The translations under genes and the position numbers were made by a program. From Patescibacterium sp964540895 (GTDB lineage Bacteria; Patescibacteriota; Patescibacteriia; Patescibacteriales; Patescibacteriaceae), in NCBI GenBank assembly GCA_964540895.1, contig CAZIOP010000001.1, positions 558,001 to 622,000 on the forward strand: a stretch of DNA of 64,000 nucleotides. Reading direction: 5' to 3'. Shown here piece by piece: positions 8,617 to 17,759 of the stretch; within the stretch, counting starts at the first letter, position 1, and the number at the start of each line of letters is the position of its first letter. Under the pieces are notes generated by a model. It had not been told where the DNA came from and made no database searches. It worked only from the letters and a program-made list of their open reading frames with translations.

Positions 8617-9894
8617 TTAATCTCTTAAACATCGTAATGATAGTCCCCATGTTTTAGATACAAACTGTATTTGGGCTTGATCATCACTATTAGCCACAAG
8701 AAAATTAGTAGCACCTGATGGTGACGAACTACCAGATGATGACCAAAAACTTTCACTACGATTAACATTACTAAAAACATTTCCATTTCCTGAATCACGA
8801 TCACCTATCAATATAGCGTCATAACCAGAAGCGTTTGCTACCGCGGGTAGTGATCTAAGGTATTGTCCAGCAGTACTTACGTCGCCAACATAATTAATTA
8901 AACTAAGTTGTTCAACACTAGTTGGAAGATGCCAATCAAGAGGACAAATTCCTCGGGCTCCGGCTGTAGTTGAACCATCCATGGCAGCAGCCCATCTATA
9001 TAAAACATGTCCAGCATTACAATCATCACTTTCCCCTTGAGTACTAGTTGTCGAATCTATACACTCACGACCCGAAGGAGTAACTCCATTACCCCCCGAG
9101 AAGCCTTCTTTAGTTGTTAATGTTCCGTTAGTTATTGTTAAACAATTAGGTGCAGGAGATACTGTATACATACCACTTGATATATTAATACAAGTACCAT
9201 CAGGCTTAGTTCTGGTTTTAAGATTCTCTGCCATCCAACACTGTTCACCTATTTGAACTGTTTTATAGGTGAAGTTATCTCGATCAGTGATAGTATCACC
9301 ACAAACAAATGGTTTAATAGCGACTGTAGTTTGAACATTAAGTGTATCAGCCGTTATACCAATAACTGGTTTAGCTTCAATAGCAATAGTTAATTTAGCT
9401 GAAACATACGGAGCATCGGGCACTACGGCTAAATCAGGTATAGACAATGAATCAAAACTAAGATTCTGAACAATTGTATCAGTCGGAGTCAAATACAAAA
9501 AATATGGTGAAGCTGGTAAGGCATTACGTGTAACAGCAAGACGTTGAATATTATTACTATCCGTTTGTAAAAAATAGTGAACGCAGACTTCATTTTTATT
9601 TCTAAAATATACTTCGTTAGCATTGGGCTGGCAGAAAAAACTAGTGGTGGCACTACAACCGCCACAGGTGTCTAAAGATTTCTTTGCACCTTCAGCCTCC
9701 TTTCTCATAAACGTAACAGCATAATCTACATTTTCTTGTAGACTTTTTGATGATGCAGTTTTTGATTGATTATCAACTACACGTCCAAACAAACCAGTCG
9801 CAATGACCATAACAGTAGTGAATAAGGCCACGGCAATCAATAACTCAACTAAAGTTAAGCCGGGACGATGATAGAAGTGTAGTTGAAATTTCAT
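8617..9894 (-). CDS. PilW-like prepilin with FISUMP domain
   Basis: About 425 residues from the ATG at 9894, which follows the upstream stop by 4 nt; an in-frame ATG at 9912 would overlap the neighbour. The leader ends HRPG and the mature start is LTLVELLIAVALF, a canonical prepilin signal with Glu5. The middle is a PilW/GspJ-like region. The C-terminal half is a second FISUMP domain (IGEQCWMAENLKT, GICPLDWHLPTS, ending GLSLRCLRD). Internal cysteine pairs, CGGC among them, suggest disulfides. It is paralogous in its head domain to the gene at 7534-8613. Confidence 0.87.
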   Translation of the reverse strand: MKFQLHFYHRPGLTLVELLIAVALFTTVMVIATGLFGRVVDNQSKTASSKSLQENVDYAVTFMRKEAEGAKKSLDTCGGCSATTSFFCQPNANEVYFRNKNEVCVHYFLQTDSNNIQRLAVTRNALPASPYFLYLTPTDTIVQNLSFDSLSIPDLAVVPDAPYVSAKLTIAIEAKPVIGITADTLNVQTTVAIKPFVCGDTITDRDNFTYKTVQIGEQCWMAENLKTRTKPDGTCINISSGMYTVSPAPNCLTITNGTLTTKEGFSGGNGVTPSGRECIDSTTSTQGESDDCNAGHVLYRWAAAMDGSTTAGARGICPLDWHLPTSVEQLSLINYVGDVSTAGQYLRSLPAVANASGYDAILIGDRDSGNGNVFSNVNRSESFWSSSGSSSPSGATNFLVANSDDQAQIQFVSKTWGLSLRCLRD

Positions 9895-9898
9895 AGAT

Positions 9899-10465
9899 TT
9901 ATAAATCTTCATCAGATAAACGCCAGGCAGTTAGTTCATCTTTTAATGTCACAGTATTCTGCTTGTTATCAAATTGCCAGTAGACTTGAGAAGTCACTTC
10001 AAGGTATGGCGGTATAGCTGACGGATAATAAGTTGTAGTTATTAACCGATGAAAAATGGTTGAGGTAGCGGCTGGATCATTCGAATACATAAAAAAATTA
10101 TTAAACAAAGTTAACGGTGGACTACTTTTAACTATAGCGCCAGTTGGCTGAACAGAAATACTGGTATCACCCGTGTAATCAATCGTGAAAGAATAAGGAG
10201 CACCACTGTCATCAAAAATTTCCTTAAAAACATCAGCCGGCTGTGGGTCAGAAATAGGACCTTCCGCGTAATTTTCATCTCGAACTGACTGGACAATATC
10301 TAAACCTTCTTGAGCTAAATACGTGGCGACCATATTATTCTTGCCGCTAACTTTTGATTCCTGTGTTAATATTAATAATCCAATTAAACCACCAAAAGCC
10401 ATGACTAATAACGCCATTGCTATAACTACTTCCAGTAACGTAAAACCGTTTGGTGTTCCTTTCAT
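9899..10465 (-). CDS. PilV/GspI-like prepilin
   Basis: 188 residues from the ATG at 10465 (leader MKGTPNG, mature FTLLEVVIAMALLVMAFGG). The segment after the helix, YLAQEGLDIVQSVRDENY, is the usual hallmark of PilV/GspI-like minor pilins. There is no added head domain beyond a small beta-rich region. An upstream in-frame ATG at 10477 would overlap the preceding gene and lengthen the leader, so the later start is preferred. Probably assembles with its four neighbours at a pilus or pseudopilus tip (inference from family and operon). Confidence 0.87.
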   Translation of the reverse strand: MKGTPNGFTLLEVVIAMALLVMAFGGLIGLLILTQESKVSGKNNMVATYLAQEGLDIVQSVRDENYAEGPISDPQPADVFKEIFDDSGAPYSFTIDYTGDTSISVQPTGAIVKSSPPLTLFNNFFMYSNDPAATSTIFHRLITTTYYPSAIPPYLEVTSQVYWQFDNKQNTVTLKDELTAWRLSDEDL

Positions 10466-10469
10466 ACAA

Positions 10470-11000
10470 TTAATCACTAACTGTTCCGAGGGAATTTATT
10501 TCAATTGACTTTTGAGTATTGCCATCTTCATTTTTTATATCAATAAACAAATGTGCTGTTGGAGTTACTGAAATTTGACTACTATTAACAAAAGCAGCAC
10601 CATCACCGGTATTAAAAATTAAATCTCCCGTAGAGTACCCCTGCCATTGAATCTTTACGTTAGGATCTAGCGTAACTCCTTTAAATTTTTCTCGAGTATC
10701 ATATTGACGGTCAGCATTAAGGTCAGCAAATAAGGTATAAGAATTAGAATTATCAACAAAATGTACTCCCCAACCTGTTGGTTGTTCATTTTGAAAACGT
10801 TCGGCATTTAAAGCCTTAACCGCCATTAAACGTAAGTCACTTGATAAAATATCATGGCCCGCTGAAAACACTGATGCAGCTGTTTTCTTTTGAAAGTTAA
10901 TCAAACTCACTGAACTAATAATGGCAATGATTGCCAATGTAGTAATTACCTCTATAAGTGTAAAACCTCTAGAGTCAAATTGCGAGTTCTTAAAAGTCAT
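10470..11000 (-). CDS. FimT/GspH-like prepilin
   Basis: A 176-residue prepilin-like protein: leader ending DSRG, mature FTLIEVITTLAIIAIISS with Glu5. The C-terminal part (GWGVHFVDNSNSYTLFADLNADRQYDTRE...) has the compact beta-barrel pattern of GspH/FimT minor pilins. It is the first of the prepilin-like genes in transcription order, 7 nt after the C-terminal processing protease gene, and 4 nt before the PilV-like gene. No pilus motor, platform or prepilin peptidase gene lies in the window, so these must be encoded elsewhere. Confidence 0.87.
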   Translation of the reverse strand: MTFKNSQFDSRGFTLIEVITTLAIIAIISSVSLINFQKKTAASVFSAGHDILSSDLRLMAVKALNAERFQNEQPTGWGVHFVDNSNSYTLFADLNADRQYDTREKFKGVTLDPNVKIQWQGYSTGDLIFNTGDGAAFVNSSQISVTPTAHLFIDIKNEDGNTQKSIEINSLGTVSD

Positions 11001-11007
11001 ACCAGTA

Positions 11008-12267
11008 CTAATTCTTTTTATTAGTTAACTCCAAAATTGCTCGATCAAGTTGTGGATCTTTATTAGCTGTTCGATCCTCAGCTGTTCGTTCAATCTCTAT
11101 CTCAGGCTCAATACCCTTTTCATGAATATATGAACCTTTAGGAGTTAACCATTTAGCGGTTGTTATTTTCACAACAGAGCCATCAGATAATTCTCGTAAG
11201 ACCTGCACTGAGCCTTTACCAAAACTCTTTTCACCAATTAATGTTGCCTTAGCATAATCTTTCAAGGCACCAGCCACAATCTCTGAGGCTGAAGCACTAC
11301 CTTTATTAATTAATACCACTGTCTTCATATCAGCTAACGGGGCATTACCTAATGCACTATGTTCAATTTTACGATTGTCGCCAAACTGTTCAGATACTAT
11401 AACTCCGGATGAAACCCAATTACTAGCCATTGAAACTGCTGTATCTAAATATCCACCAGGATTATTTCGTAAATCTAAGACTAACCCAAGAGGCTTTTTG
11501 CTCAAAGCATCTTGAACAGCTTCATTAAATAAACTTTCAGTATCATTATTGAAATTATAGACTTTAATAATATAAATCCGTTCTTTTTCTTTCCAGGTTG
11601 TTTTAATACTCTTCACTAAAACTGTATCTCTGGTAATGGTTACTTTAATTGGTTGTTCAATTTTTTCTCGTAACAAGGTTAAAGTGACACTTGTACCCTT
11701 TGGACCACGAATTTTTTTAATAGCTTCTTCAAGTGTCATGTTAACAGTGCTTGTGCCATCAATTTCATAAATCTGATCACCAGCTCTGACACCCGCTTTC
11801 ATAGCAGGCATATCTTCAATTGGTGCCATGATAGTCAAAATATTTTCTCGGAAACCAATTTCTGCACCAATGCCTTCAAATGTACCGGATAAATCTTGTT
11901 CAAATTCTTTGGCTTCGTCAGGATTCATGAAAACTGAATATGGATCACCTGTAGCGTTGACAATGCCATCAAGGGCACCATAAAACAACTTTTTCTCAGT
12001 TAGAACACCGGCATCAACATACTCCTTTTTAACAGCATTCCACACATCCCAAAATAAATTAAAATCAACATCTTGTCCCTTACCTGTTCGACCTGGTTTG
12101 TCAATGACTCGACCTTCAAAAATTGAAGCATTAGCTGTACCTGACTGCTTAGTTCCTAAAAAAAGCCCACCTCCAAAAGCCAGCGTTATAGCTAAAAGAC
12201 TAAAAAAAATAACGCCAATTTTTGAATAACGCCGAGACGGCGTTTCATGTAATGTATGTATATCCAT
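11008..12267 (-). CDS. ctp: C-terminal processing peptidase (S41 family)
   Basis: A 419-residue exported serine protease with one N-terminal membrane helix (about 17-37), a PDZ domain (EGIGAEIGFRENILTI ... GVRAGDQIYEIDG) and the S41 catalytic domain. The catalytic pair is Ser326 in KGSASASEIVAG and Lys351 in GEKSFGKGSVQ, 25 residues apart as in CtpB. The family trims or degrades exported proteins from their C-terminus. The frame extends 28 codons upstream, but that would run into the divergent murA promoter. The ATG at 12267 lies 8 nt from a TATACT box, so the mRNA is probably leaderless. Confidence 0.94.
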   Translation of the reverse strand: MDIHTLHETPSRRYSKIGVIFFSLLAITLAFGGGLFLGTKQSGTANASIFEGRVIDKPGRTGKGQDVDFNLFWDVWNAVKKEYVDAGVLTEKKLFYGALDGIVNATGDPYSVFMNPDEAKEFEQDLSGTFEGIGAEIGFRENILTIMAPIEDMPAMKAGVRAGDQIYEIDGTSTVNMTLEEAIKKIRGPKGTSVTLTLLREKIEQPIKVTITRDTVLVKSIKTTWKEKERIYIIKVYNFNNDTESLFNEAVQDALSKKPLGLVLDLRNNPGGYLDTAVSMASNWVSSGVIVSEQFGDNRKIEHSALGNAPLADMKTVVLINKGSASASEIVAGALKDYAKATLIGEKSFGKGSVQVLRELSDGSVVKITTAKWLTPKGSYIHEKGIEPEIEIERTAEDRTANKDPQLDRAILELTNKKN

Positions 12268-12275
12268 AGATATAT

Positions 12276-12281
12276 AGTATA
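12276..12281 (-). promoter_or_regulatory. -10 box of the ctp promoter
   Basis: TATACT on the minus strand, 8 nt before the ctp ATG. No good -35 is visible. It lies back to back with the murA promoter at 12293-12321. Confidence 0.45.
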
Positions 12282-12292
12282 TCATATGTAAT

Positions 12293-12321
12293 TTGAAAAA
12301 AAACCCTGCTTCGGCTACACT
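12293..12321 (+). promoter_or_regulatory. murA promoter
   Basis: TTGAAA at 12293-12298, 17-nt spacer, TACACT at 12316-12321. The murA ATG is 10 nt further on, so the transcript would have almost no leader. Confidence 0.65.
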
Positions 12322-12331
12322 AACAAGCACT

Positions 12332-13594
12332 ATGTCTTTCTTCATTATCAAAGGTCAGCAAAGAATTAGGGGTAGTATTGCTGTTGGTGGTGCTAAAAAT
12401 TCAGCAATAAAAATAATCCCTGCCGCCATACTCTGTAATAAGCCAATTACGGTTTCAAATCTACCTGAAATCGAAGATGTCAAGAGATCATTAGAAGTTT
12501 TTTCAACCCTAGGTGGGACTGTTACTCGTGGTACAAAACATGCTACCCTCTCTATCCCTAAAATTACTCGACACGACTTAGACCAAAAACTTGCTAATCA
12601 GTTTAGAGCTTCTATTATGTTTGTTGGGCCACTCTTGGCACGAACTGGTAAAGCAATATTTCCTCATCCTGGTGGTTGTGTTATTGGAGCAGGAACTAGA
12701 CCAATTGATCTTTTTCTAGATGGTTACAAAGCTTTGGGTGCAAAAATTACGTTGAAGAATAACCTATATTATTTAGAAGCAAAAAAATTACACGGAGCTA
12801 CATATTTCTTTACTAAAGTTAGTGTCACTGGTACTGAGAGTATGATGATGACAGCTGTCTTAGCTAAAGGTATTACCACTTTACAAAATTGTGCGATGGA
12901 ACCTGAAATTGTTGAACTAGCTAACTTCTTAAATAAAGCTGGTGCTAAAATCTCTGGGGCAGGCACGCCCAATATTATCATTACCGGGGTCAAAGAAATA
13001 CAAGGTGGACATTTTGAAGTTATTCCTGATCGTATTGAAACAGGTACCTTTGCTATTTTAGCCGCTGCCACTCGTTCGCCTCTGACTATTACCAATTGTC
13101 GACCCAATCATATTGAATCACTTCTAACAATTTTTACTAAATTAGGTATTGGCTACACAGCTGGTAGTAATTATTTAAAGATTACTTCTTTTCCAAAAAA
13201 ACTTCAGGCATATAGTATACAAACTCATGAATATCCAGGCTTTCCAACTGACCTACAATCCCCTTTTACTGTCTTAATGACACAAGCTGAAGGTTCATCA
13301 CTGATTCATGAAACAATTTATGATCGTCGCTTGTTGTTTACAGATATGTTAACTCAAATGGGTGCCAATATCACTATGGCTGATCCACACCGTGTGGTAG
13401 TGCAAGGACCAACTCCGCTTCATGGGCGCTCCTTAACTTCACCTGATTTACGAGCTGGTATTTCTATGATTATTGCTGGCATTATTGCCAAAGGTATAAC
13501 TAAAATTGATAACATTTATCAAGTTGAACGAGGATACGAGCATATTGAAGAACGATTGAAAAAAATTGGCGTGAATATTAAACGCCTCGAATAA
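12332..13594 (+). CDS. murA: UDP-N-acetylglucosamine 1-carboxyvinyltransferase MurA
   Basis: Catalyses the first committed step of peptidoglycan synthesis, transferring enolpyruvate from PEP to UDP-GlcNAc. From the ATG at 12332 the protein has 420 residues, the normal length. Visible residues: Lys22-Asn23 in GGAKNSAIKI, and active-site Cys116 in PHPGGCVIGAG, the fosfomycin-target position. The C-terminal LRAGISMIIAGIIAKG contains the conserved Arg. A longer frame from 12293 exists but includes the promoter. The next gene starts 8 nt after the stop. Confidence 0.97.
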   Translation: MSFFIIKGQQRIRGSIAVGGAKNSAIKIIPAAILCNKPITVSNLPEIEDVKRSLEVFSTLGGTVTRGTKHATLSIPKITRHDLDQKLANQFRASIMFVGPLLARTGKAIFPHPGGCVIGAGTRPIDLFLDGYKALGAKITLKNNLYYLEAKKLHGATYFFTKVSVTGTESMMMTAVLAKGITTLQNCAMEPEIVELANFLNKAGAKISGAGTPNIIITGVKEIQGGHFEVIPDRIETGTFAILAAATRSPLTITNCRPNHIESLLTIFTKLGIGYTAGSNYLKITSFPKKLQAYSIQTHEYPGFPTDLQSPFTVLMTQAEGSSLIHETIYDRRLLFTDMLTQMGANITMADPHRVVVQGPTPLHGRSLTSPDLRAGISMIIAGIIAKGITKIDNIYQVERGYEHIEERLKKIGVNIKRLE

Positions 13595-13602
13595 TCTAGA
13601 GT

Positions 13603-14961
13603 ATGTCATTACAACAACGACGACTACTATTCTACTCTTTCATTTTCCTTTTTATTTTAGTGTCGCCATTTGCCATTCTTTACGCCACGGGACGAACTAT
13701 TAATTGGCAACATTTAAAAATTCAAAAAACTGCTTCTCTTATTATTAAAAGTGAGCCTGCTAATGCTGAGATTTTTTTAAACGACAAACGACCAACATTA
13801 TTTCTGGATCGTATCTTTGGAAAAACTACTCCACCTCGAACACCAGCTAAACTTAGCAATCTAACGCCTGACACATATAGGTTACGTATAGAAAATCCCG
13901 GTTACTGGCCCTGGGAAGAAAAAATAACGATTAAATCAGACGAAGTTCTAACTATTGGACCTGTACGATTATTTAGAAACTCCACTCCGTCGCTGGCATT
14001 TCCATTATCAGAACAAACAAAAGTTGAAGCTTCACCTGATGGACGAACTGTTCTATCACTATCAGATAAAGAACTCACCTTGATTCAAGTTCCTGAACAG
14101 AAACAATTTAAATTAGAACTACCTATTGAAACAGCAGGCAACATTATCTGGTCTAATAACCAAGATATATTTGTTATTAATGAGGAATATGTTATTAATC
14201 GTTCTAGTGAGCTTATCAGCCGCCTCAGTGAACATATAACACCTGCTCCCACCTTTGTTCGTTTAGATGTTACTAACAATGATCTCATCTATTACGTTCA
14301 AAAAAATGAATTACATCGCTATAACCTACTTACTAAAACTGATGAAGCAATATTTAATCTCAGTAATCTTCTAGTTGGCAGAGAATTATTTGATTACACT
14401 GTTAGTGAACGACAAATCTACTTAGCTTTTAGAAATAACAATCAAGCGGAAGTAATTACTCTTAATAGCAATTCACCTGACCGTCAAACTATTGCTGCTC
14501 TGCCTGCCGGAATATACCATTTCATTCCAGAAAATAACAAGATACTTCTATTTGAAAAAAATAGTGGTGGTTTATTTTTATTTGAACAACCATTACCTGT
14601 ATTATTTGCTCCTCGCTTAACAGCTGTGGCAAAAAATTATACAGTGGGTCGTTGGCAGAATAATACTATTACCTATGCCACTCCGTTTGAAATTAGAAAT
14701 TGGGATGATAATCACGAAACATTAATTTCACGTTTAGGTGAACCAATCATTGGTCTCTCGCGACTAGCTAGTGATAATCAAATTTTATATGGTACCAGCA
14801 CTTCTCTTAACGTCTGGTCACCCACCAACGCTCTCTTTAGTCAATCAATGCGATTAGTGGATATTCAAAACTTAACTCATTTACTAACAGTCGCTGATGA
14901 GGAATTATATTTTGTAGGACGGTTTAATAATGAGTTTGGAATTTTCCATCTTTCATTCTAA
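13603..14961 (+). CDS. PEGA-domain membrane protein
   Basis: A 452-residue protein with one N-terminal membrane helix (about 9-30). The PEGA domain follows at about 45-125: LIIKSEPANAEIFLND ... PAKLSNLTPDTYRLRIENPGYWPWEE. Such domains are carbohydrate-binding-like surface modules. The remaining 320 residues look like irregular beta-propeller strands (repeated short hydrophobic strands with Asp/Asn turns) without a recognised motif. It shares a transcript with murA (8-nt gap), which suggests a cell-envelope role. It ends 11 nt from the convergent glycosyltransferase gene with no terminator hairpin between them. Confidence 0.8.
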   Translation: MSLQQRRLLFYSFIFLFILVSPFAILYATGRTINWQHLKIQKTASLIIKSEPANAEIFLNDKRPTLFLDRIFGKTTPPRTPAKLSNLTPDTYRLRIENPGYWPWEEKITIKSDEVLTIGPVRLFRNSTPSLAFPLSEQTKVEASPDGRTVLSLSDKELTLIQVPEQKQFKLELPIETAGNIIWSNNQDIFVINEEYVINRSSELISRLSEHITPAPTFVRLDVTNNDLIYYVQKNELHRYNLLTKTDEAIFNLSNLLVGRELFDYTVSERQIYLAFRNNNQAEVITLNSNSPDRQTIAALPAGIYHFIPENNKILLFEKNSGGLFLFEQPLPVLFAPRLTAVAKNYTVGRWQNNTITYATPFEIRNWDDNHETLISRLGEPIIGLSRLASDNQILYGTSTSLNVWSPTNALFSQSMRLVDIQNLTHLLTVADEELYFVGRFNNEFGIFHLSF

Positions 14962-14972
14962 TTCTTGTCTTT

Positions 14973-15776
14973 TTACTTAACTGTTCCCCTGCCCCACCAT
15001 TTTAACAAGTAGGTTAACCAAGAAACTAAATGACGACGACTGGCTGGATTAAGGAAAAAAGTATACCAGGGATTATCGGCACTTGCTCGATTGTGATTAT
15101 GAATAATATACGCGTCTGGAACATACACCACACGCCATTTTTTTATCCAAAAACGACGACATAAATCAGTATCTTCAAAATATAAAAAAAATCGTTCATC
15201 AAAAACGCCAACTTCTTTCAAGGCATGTGCGCGAATAAATAAACAAGAGCCAAGTAGCCAATCAACATCGTGTACTTCCTCTTTACTAATATCTTCCATC
15301 AGAAAATGTTTAAGCGCAATTTTCGCAAATGGCAGACGCCCTAAAAATGTACGGCGGTATAGTAATGTTAAAATACGAGGAAAACGATAGCGTGATTCCT
15401 GCACAGTACGGTCTGGATTAAATTGTTTTGGTCCAGCAATCCCTACTCGAGGATTAGCTTCCATGAATTCATATAACTTAATGAAAGTATCTTTAAAAGC
15501 AAGAGTATCAGGATTCATAACCACAATATATTTTCCTTGTGCTCGTTTAATACCAATATTATTCCCACCTCCCATACCCTGATTGACTGAACTTTGAATA
15601 AAAATAACGCCAGGGTGTTGCCAGGCTAATATTTCTCCTAATTGATCACCGGAGTTATTATCAATCACAATAATTTCATGTTCAAGGTGACCGAAATCAG
15701 CCTCTGTAATTGATTTAACACAATTAAGAGTTAATCCTTTGCTTTTATAATTAACAATTACGATACTAATATCCAT
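14973..15776 (-). CDS. Glycosyltransferase family 2 (rhamnosyltransferase-like)
   Basis: A 267-residue GT-A fold enzyme: MDISIVIVNYKSKGLTL, nucleotide-binding IIVIDNNSGD, NQGMGGGNNIGIKRAQGKY, metal-site MNPDTLAF, and acceptor-site FFLYFEDTDLCRRFWIKKW. No membrane helices. Family members add sugars, often rhamnose from dTDP-rhamnose, to surface glycans. It is the last gene of the glycan block 14973-23802, whose rml genes would supply the donor. The exact sugar and acceptor cannot be read. Confidence 0.92.
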   Translation of the reverse strand: MDISIVIVNYKSKGLTLNCVKSITEADFGHLEHEIIVIDNNSGDQLGEILAWQHPGVIFIQSSVNQGMGGGNNIGIKRAQGKYIVVMNPDTLAFKDTFIKLYEFMEANPRVGIAGPKQFNPDRTVQESRYRFPRILTLLYRRTFLGRLPFAKIALKHFLMEDISKEEVHDVDWLLGSCLFIRAHALKEVGVFDERFFLYFEDTDLCRRFWIKKWRVVYVPDAYIIHNHNRASADNPWYTFFLNPASRRHLVSWLTYLLKWWGRGTVK

Positions 15777-15825
15777 GACGATTATGATAAGTAATAATTA
15801 AAGGCTTGTCTACGTTGGAACATAC

Positions 15826-16878
15826 TCACCAAATAACTAACGTTTTAATAATTTTCCAATATACTCCAAAAATAATATTAGCTATACGAAGTTTCCAACT
15901 ACCAATTTCTTGATACCAAATTCGGCCAGTAATTAATGAAACAATTTTCTTTTCTGAGACTATACGAGCGCCTTGAATCTGATGACGTTTCTCTAATATC
16001 TTCCTCCAATTTGCTAGAGAGAGAAAATATTTCCAAACCTGTATTTTTTCTTGTAACCAACCTGATTGAACTGAAAATAATAATAGACCTAATTCCATAA
16101 CAATAAAAGCTGGGAAGATGAATAATAGTGTTAACCAATGATAATTCTTTAGAATAGTAATAATTCGATTACGATCCATCCAATAATACTTCTGAATTGA
16201 TCGACTAAATTCATATTTATGATAAACAACGGCAGCTGGGATAATAAGGCAGGTATAACCTGCTAACCACAAACGCCAACCTAAATCTTGATCTTCGTTA
16301 TACATCCACATTTCTTCATCAAATAATCCAACCCTTCTCAATGCCTCTACGCGTAGTAGTACTGCCGCACCTGAAGGATAAGTAATTTCTTGAACCCTGT
16401 TAATTGTTGACAAATACTTTTCCTTGTAGCCCTTAGAATAACCAAAACCTAAAAAATGAGTTTCGTTGCCAAGGCTATTTATTATTTCTGTTTGTGGATG
16501 AAGCATTAATCTAGCTTGAAACGCTCCTGCTTCTGGATATTGATTAACTCTTTCCATTAATTTTTCAATGCAATCGTGTTCCAAAATAGTATCCATATTA
16601 ACTAAAAAAACTAATGAATATTTGCTTTTTAAAACTTCTTTTAAAGCTGCATTATTCCCACCAGCAAAACCTTCATTTTTCTCACAACAAATAATCTGAG
16701 CTTCCGGTGCTATTGTTTGTAGTAATGCAAAACTTTCAGAACTAGTTTCATTATCAACTAGAAAAAGATCAAAATCTTGATTACTTTGTTGTCGTAAACT
16801 CTCTATACAGTCTGCCAAGTATTTACTGGCATACTCTTTGTAGTTAGGACTAATAATAATTGCTAATGAGATAGACAT
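15826..16878 (-). CDS. Glycosyltransferase family 2
   Basis: A 350-residue enzyme from the ATG at 16878 (MSISLAIIISPNYKEY), 10 nt after the preceding stop; an upstream frame extension would overlap that gene. GT2 motifs: LFLVDNETSS, NEGFAGGNNAALKE, metal-site NMDTIL and ED-type acceptor site MWMYNEDQDLGWRLWLAGY. The C-terminal part has one hydrophobic helix (LTLLFIFPAFIVMELGLLLF) and an amphipathic tail, so it is probably membrane-associated. One of four consecutive GT2 genes. Confidence 0.91.
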   Translation of the reverse strand: MSISLAIIISPNYKEYASKYLADCIESLRQQSNQDFDLFLVDNETSSESFALLQTIAPEAQIICCEKNEGFAGGNNAALKEVLKSKYSLVFLVNMDTILEHDCIEKLMERVNQYPEAGAFQARLMLHPQTEIINSLGNETHFLGFGYSKGYKEKYLSTINRVQEITYPSGAAVLLRVEALRRVGLFDEEMWMYNEDQDLGWRLWLAGYTCLIIPAAVVYHKYEFSRSIQKYYWMDRNRIITILKNYHWLTLLFIFPAFIVMELGLLLFSVQSGWLQEKIQVWKYFLSLANWRKILEKRHQIQGARIVSEKKIVSLITGRIWYQEIGSWKLRIANIIFGVYWKIIKTLVIW

Positions 16879-16888
16879 GATACTACTG

Positions 16889-17749
16889 TTAAGTTCGTAC
16901 TCGAGGTTTGATATGAAAAAAATCGCCAATAGAAACAATTAGTTCAGAAATTTCCCAGGCAAGGCGTAATGTCTCTACCTGCCATTCAGGGTGCCATTTT
17001 CTAAAATAGGCTATCATACTGTCTCTAAAATATTGCTGTTTTTCAACTCGTGGTAATTGAGTAAAACTTTGTCCTATATAATCAATAGCCGTAGCTACTG
17101 GTGTATACCAGACTTGTCCACCTTTCTTATTCACTGTTTTACAATAATCAACTTCTTCAAACCACAGAAAATATCGTTCATCTAAATAACCAAATTTTTC
17201 TAAACATGAACGACGGAGGACAAAAAAAGCTCCTCGAATTGAATTAACGCTGCTTGCTTGATCGTATTTAAAATCGGCTTGTAAATAATTTTTCAAAATA
17301 TGCGGAAAAATATGAGGTAACTTAAATACAATCGCCACTTGATCCCAAATAGAAGGAAATAATCTGACCTGTGGTAATAATGTTCCTTGCTCATCAGTTA
17401 ATGTAATACCTGCTACATCAGCTTGAGGATTAGCCATAAGCCATTGATGTAAATTAGACAAAGTATCAGGTAAAACTTTCATATCAGGATTTAATAAAAT
17501 CAAAAAATCACCTACGGCTGCTTTCAAACCTTGATTACTAGCTTTAGCAAAACCATTGTTGTTTTGATTAACAATTAATTTTACTTGCGGAAATTCTTCA
17601 GTTACCATCACAGCACTACCATCAGTTGAGGCATTGTCTATTACAATAATTTCCTTGGTCACTGAATTACCATCACTAAGTAGAGCTGTGATATTGTCAC
17701 GCAATTTTTCTTTTACATTCCAGCTAACAATAATAATTGAAAAATCCAT
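16889..17749 (-). CDS. Glycosyltransferase family 2
   Basis: A 286-residue GT2: MDFSIIIVSWNVKEKL, IIVIDNASTDGSA, NNNGFAKASNQGLK, metal-site LLNPDMKV and acceptor site YFLWFEEVDYCKTVNKKG. The pattern matches rhamnosyl/mannosyl-transferases of polysaccharide clusters. It has no clear membrane helices. It lies 10 nt from each of the flanking glycosyltransferases, which argues for co-transcription and sequential action on the same glycan (inference). Confidence 0.92.
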   Translation of the reverse strand: MDFSIIIVSWNVKEKLRDNITALLSDGNSVTKEIIVIDNASTDGSAVMVTEEFPQVKLIVNQNNNGFAKASNQGLKAAVGDFLILLNPDMKVLPDTLSNLHQWLMANPQADVAGITLTDEQGTLLPQVRLFPSIWDQVAIVFKLPHIFPHILKNYLQADFKYDQASSVNSIRGAFFVLRRSCLEKFGYLDERYFLWFEEVDYCKTVNKKGGQVWYTPVATAIDYIGQSFTQLPRVEKQQYFRDSMIAYFRKWHPEWQVETLRLAWEISELIVSIGDFFHIKPRVRT

Positions 17750-17759
17750 AGGTCAAGAT

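Noticed and set aside
4181..9894. Diversity-generating retroelement targets in the SUMF1-like and FISUMP prepilins
   Set aside because: The fold fits, but no reverse transcriptase, Avd protein or template repeat is in the window, and the 3' ends of these genes do not repeat elsewhere in it.
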